Positions 26,378-33,167 of a stretch of 45,969 bases of DNA are shown here, in pieces. How positions within the stretch are numbered: position 1 is the first letter of the stretch; each line of letters opens with the position of its first letter. The DNA is taken from the NCBI RefSeq assembly GCF_009917385.1, contig NZ_QWLJ01000040.1:1-45969 (forward strand), given 5' to 3'. Both the position numbers and the translations under genes were made by a program. The DNA is from Roseburia sp. 1XD42-34. GTDB lineage: Bacteria; Bacillota; Bacilli; Bacillales; Amphibacillaceae. The notes under the pieces are model-generated. The model ran no database searches. It saw only the letters and a program-made list of their open reading frames with translations, and was not told the origin of the DNA.

Positions 26378-28159
26378 TTGATTAGAGAAGCGATTTATCA
26401 CAGACCAAAAAATAACTTTGCTTACACATATGACAAAGAAACATTACACATTGTTTTACAAACGAAAAAAGATGATATGCAAAGAGTTGAATTAGTTTTT
26501 GGCGATCCATATGATTGGAAAAATGATGAGTGGCAGACAGAGACCAAATCAATGACAAAAACAGGATCAACCGTTTATCACGATTACTGGTTTATTGCAA
26601 TCAAGCCTAAGTACAAACGGCTACGTTATGCATTTATATGCAAGGATGAATCTGAATCCTGTGTTTATAGTGAAGGGGGAATATTTAATACTTTACCTAA
26701 AGATATCGTAAACTATTTTTGTTTTCCGTTTTTAAATTCAGTTGATGTATTTCAAGCGCCAGAATGGGTTAAAAACACCATTTGGTATCAAATTTTCCCT
26801 GAGCGATTTGCAAATGGAGACGAAAATCTAAATCCCCAAGGAACTTTAGCATGGGGATCAGCTGCCCCAGCCCCGTCTAACTTCTTTGGCGGTGATTTCC
26901 AAGGAATATTAGATCACTTAGATTATTTAGAGGAATTAGGAATAACAGGCATTTATTTCACACCAATATTTAAAGCGTATTCTAATCATAAATACGACAC
27001 TATTGATTATATGGAGATTGACCCGCAGTTCGGAGACAAGCAAACGTTTAAAAAGCTAGTTGAAGCTTGTCATGAGCGAGGAATTAAAGTAATGCTTGAT
27101 GCGGTCTTTAATCATAGCGGCTACTATTTCCCACCATTTCAGGATGTATTGAAAAACCAAGAAAACTCGAAGTACAAAAACTGGTTTCATATTTGGAATT
27201 TTCCCGTCGTTACAGAGCCAAAACCAAACTATGATACATTTGGATTTGTATCTTCCATGCCAAAGTTAAACTCAGAAAATCAAGAAGTAAAAGACTATCT
27301 ATTAAAAGTTGCCCGTTACTGGATAGAAGAATTTAATATTGACGGCTGGCGTTTGGATGTAGCCAATGAAGTTGATCACACATTTTGGCGTGATTTCCGT
27401 CGTACTGTCAAAGAAGTAAAGCCAGATGCTTATATATTAGGTGAGATTTGGCATGATTCCATGCCATGGTTACAAGGCGACCAGTTTGATGCAGTCATGA
27501 ATTATCCATTTACAAATAGCGCCATTGACTATCTTGCTAAAAATACAATCAGCGCCACTACATTTAAAAATGTGATTACAAAAGTAATGCATATGTATCC
27601 TAAAAACGTCAGTGAAGTTGCGTTTAATTTATTAGATAGTCATGATACACCAAGAATTTTAACCTTAGCTAACGGAAATATCGAACGAGTTAAATTGCTT
27701 TATCTTTTCCAATTTTCCTTCTCTGGAACTCCTTGTATTTATTACGGAGATGAAATTGGCATGCGCGGAGGACATGACCCAGATTGTCGCGCTTGTATGG
27801 AATGGGACGAAGAAAAGCAAAACCGCGAGCTGTTTACTTATGTACAGAGACTAATTCATTTACGTAAAACGGAGCCTTTATTCGGAAATAATGCTGCTTT
27901 TCGTTTTTTATATGCAAATGATAAGACAAATACGATTGCCTATGAAAAATATGATAAACAAAAACGTCTTATCTTCCTTTTAAATGCTGGAGAAAATGAA
28001 GCTAATGTAGCAAGTGCTTGCATTTTTGAAACGAGCGAGCAAGTAAATGAATGCAGCGTTTCTCACTTTAAGAATGATGCAAGTAAAGAATGTATAAATA
28101 TATCAGGACCGCTAACGGTACCTGCTCTTTCCTACCGTATATTTGAATCTACGAAATAA
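26378..28159 (+). CDS. Neopullulanase / cyclomaltodextrinase (GH13)
   Basis: Cytosolic hydrolysis of cyclodextrins, pullulan fragments and maltodextrins. 593 aa: N-terminal CBM34-like beta domain (1-120) typical of this subfamily, then the catalytic barrel with DAVFNH (241-246), nucleophile Asp327 in GWRLDVANE, acid/base Glu356 in LGEIWHD and Asp423 in LDSHDTPRI, and a C-terminal beta domain. Starts with TTG, eight bases after AAAGGAGG. Divergent from malE and presumably under the same LacI-type control. No signal peptide, so it works on imported sugars together with the GH31 enzyme. Exact specificity within GH13_20 cannot be decided by eye. Confidence 0.9.
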   Translation: MIREAIYHRPKNNFAYTYDKETLHIVLQTKKDDMQRVELVFGDPYDWKNDEWQTETKSMTKTGSTVYHDYWFIAIKPKYKRLRYAFICKDESESCVYSEGGIFNTLPKDIVNYFCFPFLNSVDVFQAPEWVKNTIWYQIFPERFANGDENLNPQGTLAWGSAAPAPSNFFGGDFQGILDHLDYLEELGITGIYFTPIFKAYSNHKYDTIDYMEIDPQFGDKQTFKKLVEACHERGIKVMLDAVFNHSGYYFPPFQDVLKNQENSKYKNWFHIWNFPVVTEPKPNYDTFGFVSSMPKLNSENQEVKDYLLKVARYWIEEFNIDGWRLDVANEVDHTFWRDFRRTVKEVKPDAYILGEIWHDSMPWLQGDQFDAVMNYPFTNSAIDYLAKNTISATTFKNVITKVMHMYPKNVSEVAFNLLDSHDTPRILTLANGNIERVKLLYLFQFSFSGTPCIYYGDEIGMRGGHDPDCRACMEWDEEKQNRELFTYVQRLIHLRKTEPLFGNNAAFRFLYANDKTNTIAYEKYDKQKRLIFLLNAGENEANVASACIFETSEQVNECSVSHFKNDASKECINISGPLTVPALSYRIFESTK

Positions 28160-28167
28160 TATCCAAG

Positions 28168-28207
28168 GCCTTTTGAGATGAAATGACTTATTCTCAAAAG
28201 GCTTTTT
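28168..28207 (+). terminator. Terminator of the neopullulanase gene
   Basis: GCCTTTTGAGA (28168-28178) and TCTCAAAAGGC (28192-28202) form a perfect 11-bp stem, followed by TTTTTAG. Confidence 0.92.
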
Positions 28208-28269
28208 AGTACTATAAAAAGCTTAGGTTAATAGTACTGGGGTCATACTGGTCATAACAGTATCTTAAG

Positions 28270-28650
28270 TTAATTCCATTTACCTACCACTTCTAGCAAC
28301 AGAAATGAATGAATTTGTTGCTTGTGGTGATTAACATGGCAAGCAAATGTAGCAATATAATTAAATAATGACTGAGAATAGTCCCGATATTTATCTATTT
28401 CTTCCGCATTTAATGTAAAATTTACAAAGAATTCAACTTTTGTTTTCTGTTGTTCAGCTGAAACTAATTTTTCGCATGTGATTAGTTTTACTCACTCAAT
28501 TAAATCACGGATATACGTCACTCGGTACATAAGCAGAGGACGGAGGGGTGATTGTTTCAAAGTCCACCTCGCAATAGCAGCATCTTGCTTCATGTTTAGA
28601 TGCATCTCTTCAAGAATTTACTTATCCCCAAAAGTCTTATAATTAAACAT
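28270..28650 (-). pseudogene. Decayed reading frame with two in-frame stops
   Basis: On the minus strand one frame runs 127 codons from an ATG at 28650 to TAA at 28270-28272, interrupted only by TAA at codon 11 and TGA at codon 53. The pieces read like protein: MFNYKTFGDK, ILEEMHLNMKQDAAIARWTL ... MYRVTYIRDLIE, and LITCEKLVSAEQQKTKVEFF ... LLLEVVGKWN. Composition and codon use resemble a cytosolic protein rather than chance. I do not recognise the family. A recently inactivated gene is the simplest reading. Confidence 0.45.
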
Positions 28651-28876
28651 TTTTCATGACAGTTGAATAAATTCGTTCTCTATATTTCTTTTTAAATGCT
28701 TCTCAGATCTAATTCTATACTTTTCATTTTATAATATAACCTGCTAAAGTAATCAGGCTAGCAAGTCATTAGATATGAATTAACGAAAAAGTTCTTTTTT
28801 TGAGATTATTATTTCTATGAGAAAAAGGGTTGATGAAAGTATTCAATAGGAGTATTATATTTCATGTAGTATTTTT

Positions 28877-28949
28877 GCTGGTGTAGCACAGCTGGTAGTG
28901 CACTTCACTCGTAATGAAGGGGTCGGAGGTTCGAATCCTCTCACCAGCA
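28877..28949 (+). tRNA. tRNA-Thr(CGT)
   Basis: Cloverleaf with acceptor stem GCTGGTG/CACCAGC, discriminator A, no encoded CCA, anticodon CGT in the loop of CTTCACTCGTAATGAAG, and T-arm GAGGTTCGAATCCTC. A degraded duplicate of its 3' half lies at 32985-33023. Confidence 0.93.
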
Positions 28950-28969
28950 TCAATGGAAATATTGATATA

Positions 28970-29005
28970 ATGCTGTTCTTGATAAACTCAAGAGCAGCAT
29001 TTTTA
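28970..29005 (+). terminator. Terminator after tRNA-Thr
   Basis: ATGCTGTTCTTG and CAAGAGCAGCAT form a 12-bp stem (one G-T pair) with a 7-nt loop, followed by TTTTATTTT. It starts 21 nt after the tRNA. Confidence 0.85.
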
Positions 29006-29277
29006 TTTTAAATCGTTGTTTCGATGACCAATTTACCGACCAAAGCATACGTTTAATTAATCCCCTACCTCACAAATAAAAATGTGGCTATACTAATTTT
29101 AGTTGTTGTTAATGTACGTGACTATTCAGTAGATTTAGGTTGATTTCGGGCTTCCACCTAAGTTGATATTATATAATTGTACTATTTGCTTTACTAATCT
29201 TAATCCATATATTTATGGTTATCTTGCTTAATCATTCCCGTAGAAAGGGGTGATAAGAATAGGAAGTATCAGTCTGA

Positions 29278-29430
29278 ATAGATGCAGATCTTCTTAGTTT
29301 CTTAAATGAAAATTTACTCTCAACGGTGGAAACAGCTGAACTATTAGGAGGTCTAAAGACTTATCCTACGTTAGGTTTGTATATACCTTATGGCTTGAGG
29401 AGATATTTTCCTCGGTTGCATATTTTTTGA
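29278..29430 (+). pseudogene. Possible HTH/excisionase-like gene fragment in an otherwise empty region
   Basis: The stretch 29006-29672 holds no intact gene. One frame (29278-29430) without a start codon reads IDADLLSFLNENLLSTVETA then ELLGGLKTYPTLGLY. The LLSTVETAELLG part resembles the first helix-turn-helix of MerR/excisionase-type DNA-binding domains. If real, it is a relic of a mobile-element regulator next to tRNA-Thr; evidence is thin. Confidence 0.22.
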
Positions 29431-29672
29431 CGAGCTTTAATACCTTGCTGTCAGCTTTAATTGATAAATTTAAAACGTTCCTAGTAAGTGAAAGGATTCG
29501 CCATCTATCTTTTAACAATACGCGGTCACTTTTGACGCACTGTATAACCCTTGCCTTTAAATTGTGATGGGATAGTCTCTCCTAGCTTATTTAGATGCCA
29601 CGCATATTCGATACCTTAATAACTACTATGACTTTGGCAAGCTAAATTTCTCCTAAGTAGTTTGTTAAAATT

Positions 29673-30992
29673 TTATCTTCTATGTCTATTTGGAGGAATA
29701 ATATTAAGCCTTCCTTCAAATAGTTTCAACCCAACTATACCACCAAGGATAAGGGCAACGGTAAATCCCCAGCCTGCTAATGAAAAATTACATATGGCTG
29801 AAAATAAAGCACCGATATTACAACCACCAGCGCATCTTGCTCCAAATCCCATAATCAATCCACCGCCAGCATAGATGAAGGCATCCTTCATGGAATAATT
29901 AAAGTTAAATTTGAACTTACCAGCTAAAAGCAAAGCAATCAAAGAGCCAAATATAATACCAATGTTCCTTACTGTCCCATTGTGGTTCAACAAACCATTA
30001 TTTACATCCTCTAGAATGCTTGTGAATGCTGGCGAATTAAACTCAAAACCAAAGTTTTGCAAGAATGCGACATCCCATCTAGAAAAAGCAGATGTAACAC
30101 CCCAGCTTGAACCTGTCGTATTAACAATAAAAATGAACATTACTGCTAATAAAATAGCGCCCGTTAAAAAGCTCCAACGTTCAATGAAAAATTTATGATA
30201 AGTTTCATAACTAAAAAATTTATAATCTTTTTTTGCCTCTATCGCTTTTTCGTCATATGCCAACAATTCTTCCTCATAAAAACCCTCTTTTTTTCTAAAA
30301 GCTTCATATTTGTTCACTAATATATAAAGTAAAAGAAGTGCGAAAAGTGATACGAGTAAAGCACCTATAAAACCAAAAGTATGAGGTAAATACATCGTTG
30401 TACTGAATTCCCCTAAAGCAGAATCATGTATTTTATATCTTACCAATTCTCCAGGAGCTGTCCCGAGTACAAAAAACGGTAATACAATCATAGCACGGGT
30501 AGCGCCTTCGCCAATATCTGTCAATGTTCCAGAAGCACAAGCGCCTGCCATTATCATCCCAATACCAAAGATAAAACCTCCAACAATCGTTGCGATACTA
30601 AGTGTATTAACCGATTTAGAACCAGGTATAATTGCATCTCCAGCTTCAGCCATAAATGCTGGTACGGCACCATTTGCTGCAGCATACCAGTGTATTCCTA
30701 TCATACCAATCATTGTAATCGCAAACATAATTATTAGTGCTTTGGATAAACCTCCAAACCCAGTTACATAAATTTTTTTTACTCCACCAGCAAAGCCGAA
30801 AGTAGATCGTGTCAAAATATAGCCCAATGCCACTCCAGTTAATAAATACAACGTTAATTTTTGACTTGAATGAGCAAGAAATGACCCGAAATATCCAACA
30901 AGAGCAATTACTATTAAACCGACAATGGATTGAATCAGTAATGTGTACGTTTTGAACTTCGGTTGAGGAATGGTGGTTTGATTAGTTTTCAT
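29673..30992 (-). CDS. YeeE/YedE-family sulfur-compound (thiosulfate) transporter
   Basis: 439-aa integral membrane protein of the YeeE/TsuA family, which imports thiosulfate or related sulfur species through conserved cysteines. Two halves each carry the family signature: GACASGTLTDIGEG near 157-170 and GARCAGGCNIGALFSA near 391-406. About ten membrane segments. ATG at 30992 is preceded by GGAGGG. The usual small partner TusA/TsuB is not present on either side. It is directly downstream of a strong palindromic operator overlapping its promoter and lies in a segment bounded by tRNA-Thr and a tRNA-Thr fragment, so it may have arrived with an island. Substrate is inferred. Confidence 0.87.
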   Translation of the reverse strand: MKTNQTTIPQPKFKTYTLLIQSIVGLIVIALVGYFGSFLAHSSQKLTLYLLTGVALGYILTRSTFGFAGGVKKIYVTGFGGLSKALIIMFAITMIGMIGIHWYAAANGAVPAFMAEAGDAIIPGSKSVNTLSIATIVGGFIFGIGMIMAGACASGTLTDIGEGATRAMIVLPFFVLGTAPGELVRYKIHDSALGEFSTTMYLPHTFGFIGALLVSLFALLLLYILVNKYEAFRKKEGFYEEELLAYDEKAIEAKKDYKFFSYETYHKFFIERWSFLTGAILLAVMFIFIVNTTGSSWGVTSAFSRWDVAFLQNFGFEFNSPAFTSILEDVNNGLLNHNGTVRNIGIIFGSLIALLLAGKFKFNFNYSMKDAFIYAGGGLIMGFGARCAGGCNIGALFSAICNFSLAGWGFTVALILGGIVGLKLFEGRLNIIPPNRHRR

Positions 30993-31006
30993 GAGATAAT
31001 TCCCTC

Positions 31007-31034
31007 CATATATGTGAAATATTTCACATATATG
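31007..31034. promoter_or_regulatory. 28-bp perfect palindromic operator of the YeeE gene
   Basis: CATATATGTGAAAT (31007-31020) is followed immediately by its exact reverse complement ATTTCACATATATG (31021-31034). The core TGTGA-N6-TCACA (31013-31028) matches the Crp/Fnr-type consensus of B. subtilis Fnr. It overlaps the -10 region and abuts the ribosome site, which points to repression rather than activation. An ArsR-type or other dimeric repressor is therefore as likely as Fnr. Confidence 0.75.
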
Positions 31035-31060
31035 TTAATTAACTTTCCAATATTAGTCAA
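31032..31060 (-). promoter_or_regulatory. Promoter of the YeeE gene
   Basis: On the minus strand TTGACT (31060-31055), a 17-nt spacer and TAACAT (31037-31032). The -10 element overlaps the end of the palindromic operator. Confidence 0.6.
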
Positions 31061-31361
31061 TGTAAACTTTCCATATTAAAATAATTTAAATATTGCTTTA
31101 TTTCAAAAATAAGATTGGAAATCCTTGCAAATTATTGTGTTAAAAAATTAGCTTCATTAATGCTGGCTTGCCAGTTTATTTATTGGCTTTGTGCTTGCTG
31201 GACTGTCCATATTTAGTTTCTTCGTTTCAAGATCAATCGGATTACGTTGTCATAAAAAAAACTGATATGGTACATTGCCCCCACCCGCCCACCCAAAAGG
31301 TTAGTGTAACTTTTCAAATGACAGATAATACTATACAATTTTAAAAAGGGGTGTGAGTAAA

Positions 31362-31929
31362 ATGAGCTTACCAAACGAAGAACTTGTCTCCTTAAAAAAG
31401 TTTTACCAAATGCGGGAGCAAACTGATCAGCTCCTTGAATATATTGATGGCGTCGTTTACATGTCACCCCCCACCCTCCACCGTTCATCAGCGGCTATCT
31501 ATGCGATTAGCCGCGCAATTATACAACCTTTTAGAAAGCGATGATTGTGAGGTTTTCCCGGCACCGTTCGATGTGAAACTGAGTAATAAAAATATTCCTG
31601 GAGATAAAGTGGTTATCCCTGATTTGTCTGTCATCTGTGACAAAAGTGATCTGGATGATCAACAATACACAGGTGCTCCTACCTTGATTATTGAAATTAT
31701 TAGCCCATCCAATCAAGCGCATGACCTCATTACCAAATTGAATTTATATATGCAGTATGGGGTCAAAGAGTATTGGATTGTGAACCCCCTGCTGAACACA
31801 ATCATGATATATGCCTTGAATGAAAAAGCTAAATACGAACTGAAAGACATTGTCAGGGAAAAAGGTATCGTGACATCAACAGTGCTTCCTGATTTTTCAG
31901 TTGACGCTGAGAAGCTTTTTCAGCAATAA
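31362..31929 (+). pseudogene. Uma2-family (DUF820) putative endonuclease, frameshifted
   Basis: Two overlapping frames together encode one Uma2/DUF820 protein of the PD-(D/E)XK fold. The first (from ATG 31362, ribosome site AAGGGG) gives MSLPNEELVSLKKFYQMREQ ... LEYIDGVVYMSPP. The second gives PSTVHQRLSMRLAAQLYNLL, then VIPDLSVICDKSDLDD, APTLIIEIISPSNQAHDLITK, YWIVNPLLNTIMIY, up to TAA at 31929. The switch falls in a run of six C at 31467-31472, where one base appears lost. Catalytic PDLSV and IIEIISPSN motifs are intact in the second part. Uma2 proteins are abundant and poorly understood. Decay, slippage-based switching or a sequence error are all possible. Confidence 0.8.
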
Positions 31930-31940
31930 CTGCGGGATGC

Positions 31941-31960
31941 GGGGACGGTTCTCTCGTCCC
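31941..31960. repeat. REP-like GGGGACGGTTCT hairpin
   Basis: GGGGACGGTTCTCTCGTCCC forms a GGGAC/GTCCC hairpin. It resembles the GGGGACGGTTCT...GTCCC elements found near REP-associated (Y1) transposases in many Firmicutes. No such transposase is in the window. It sits exactly between the Uma2 stop codon and repeat copy E. Confidence 0.45.
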
Positions 31961-32173
31961 GAACAAAAGCGCTGAGCGTCCGTTTAGCAACGTAGCGAGT
32001 GGAACGAAGCAACTAAAGTTTTAGGAATCATGGTAAGGATACGAACCAATGGTGACTTATCATAGGGCGATTCGTGAAGTCGCCTAGTTGCTGGGCGCTT
32101 AAGCCCGACGTAGCTATTGGGTTATATCGGTATCCTAAAGTAACAAATTTTATACTTTCTTACCTTCTAAAAA
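31961..32173 (+). repeat. Dispersed structured repeat, copy E (short form)
   Basis: Short form like copy D: GAACAAAAGCGCTGAGCG, TTTAGCAACGTAGCGAGTGG, AGTTTTAGGAATCATGG, then AGGATACGAACCAATGGTGA with no central module. The hairpin GGCGATT-cgtg-AAGTCGCC (32066-32084) follows, then TAGTTGCTGGGC, and the 3' block with an A-run. Pairings: AGCAACTA (32008-32015) with TAGTTGCT (32085-32092); AGGATAC (32036-32042) with GTATCCT (32130-32136); AACCAAT (32044-32050) with ATTGGGTT (32116-32123). The first crosses the second, implying a pseudoknot. Confidence 0.9.
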
Positions 32174-32345
32174 AGTCAGTCCAAATTTGACATCTGGACT
32201 GACTTTTTTAGCGTTAGCAGTAATTTTCTCTGTGATAAGTTCTAGCTCATCAAGCTCTATGTATGTAAAATATAACTTCTTTTGTAGCTTATTAGGAATA
32301 AATTTTGCACCATCTTTAACGATGGCATCGGTTACATTATTGACT
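32150..32345 (-). pseudogene. Truncated reading frame abutting the IS3 remnant
   Basis: On the minus strand an open frame without a start codon reads VTDAIVKDGAKFIPNKLQKK, LYFTYIELDELELITEKITA and NAKKVSPDVKFGLTFLEGKK up to a TAA at 32150-32152. It is joined at its upstream end to IS3 transposase sequence in the same frame. Its last 20 codons coincide with a perfect terminator hairpin and the 3' end of repeat copy E, so part of it may be open by chance. Probably the 3' end of a gene cut by the insertion; family not recognised. Confidence 0.35.
32169..32209 (+). terminator. Terminator after repeat copy E
   Basis: AAAAAAGTCAGTCCA (32169-32183) and TGGACTGACTTTTTT (32195-32209) form a perfect 15-bp stem with an 11-nt loop; the A and T tracts make it bidirectional. 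Confidence 0.85.
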
Positions 32346-32616
32346 TGATTCTGTTTTTATAGATTAATATATTGAGGGCTAGTAAAATGACTGCATGATC
32401 CCTATTTAAAATGATTGGGTTCCCTTGAGAAAGTGCAGATTGGACGGCTTCTATAACGAAGTCCATTTCCAATGTTTGATCCAGCCCCCTACTGACCTGT
32501 TCTTTAGTTCCTGTAGAAATTATCCCTTTAAAGACCTTTCTACCTAAAAAGTAAAATAGCGGACAGACACTTATTGCCTCAGTCTTAACATAAATAGAAA
32601 ACACATAAAAAATCAC
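32332..32616 (-). pseudogene. IS3-family transposase (OrfB) fragment
   Basis: A remnant of an IS3-type DDE integrase domain: SRGLDQTLEMDFVIEAVQSA and LSQGNPIILNRDHA, where the usual motif is NSDQG or NSDHG. After one frameshift (to frame SHFTSPQYINL, then a stop, then KQNQV) the homology stops. Start, N terminus and C-terminal third of the transposase are absent and no terminal repeats were found. It marks an old insertion within the tRNA-flanked segment. Confidence 0.65.
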
Positions 32617-32984
32617 ACTAGCGTTACATAAATATTGTTGTAATTTTCAGTTTAAATTATTTTCAGAGAGAGACAAAAAACTAAATACTCAACTAAAGGT
32701 GCTCCATCCATTTTTAAAAATTATACAATTAACCATGGGCAGCAGCGGCGTTTTCTTTATTAAGAAGCACCTTTCCCATCCATTTTCAGAATCCAGATGT
32801 AAGCTAGTTTCCATAGAGATGCCTTTAAAAATCGGCTAAGTTTATAAATGATGCATGATCTAGAAACCAAACGCAAAAGTAAAGCTAGCAGAAAAAATGA
32901 ATAATCATTAACACTTAGTACTTTAATCTCTCTCATAGAAAAATCTTCTCCTTTTCCCCCTCGCGTTAATGAACGTCATTCCCC

Positions 32985-33023
32985 CTCGTAATGAAGGGGG
33001 GCGGAGGTTTAAATCCTCTCACC
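32985..33023 (+). repeat. Degraded copy of the tRNA-Thr 3' half (candidate attachment-site remnant)
   Basis: CTCGTAATGAAGG followed by CGGAGGTTTAAATCCTCTCA and CC matches tRNA-Thr from the anticodon to the acceptor stem (28908-28945), with about four differences including one extra G. The 5' half of the tRNA is absent. A second, perfect hairpin follows (33039-33076). Direct repeats of a tRNA 3' part flanking 4.1 kb are the hallmark of tRNA-targeted integration. Confidence 0.7.
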
Positions 33024-33038
33024 TACATTAGTACAGAT

Positions 33039-33076
33039 GAACGCCTAAACCTTTTGTAACATTGGTTTAGGCGTTC
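33039..33076 (+). terminator. Hairpin after the tRNA-Thr remnant
   Basis: GAACGCCTAAACC (33039-33051) and GGTTTAGGCGTTC (33064-33076) form a perfect 13-bp stem with a 12-nt loop; only a weak T tract follows. It may be the original terminator of tRNA-Thr, displaced by the insertion. Confidence 0.65.
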
Positions 33077-33167
33077 TAGTTCCGTATGGTTACTTGAAGG
33101 AGATAATAAATATCATAATACTAAGAAAAAAGATTGGTTACACAATGTGAATTCTCCCTATATTTAG

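Noticed and set aside
28540..28560. In-frame TGA of the decayed 28270-28650 frame as selenocysteine or recoding
   Set aside because: A TAA stop also interrupts the frame and no SECIS-like hairpin follows; pseudogene is simpler.
330..32173. The five related repeats as a dispersed CRISPR-like array
   Set aside because: Copies are 210-275 bp, kilobases apart, and lack short regular repeats or spacers; no cas genes are present.
32695..32774. AAAGGTGCT...AGCACCTTT as the ends of a MITE
   Set aside because: Only 9-bp arms, no target duplication, and no second copy seen in the window.
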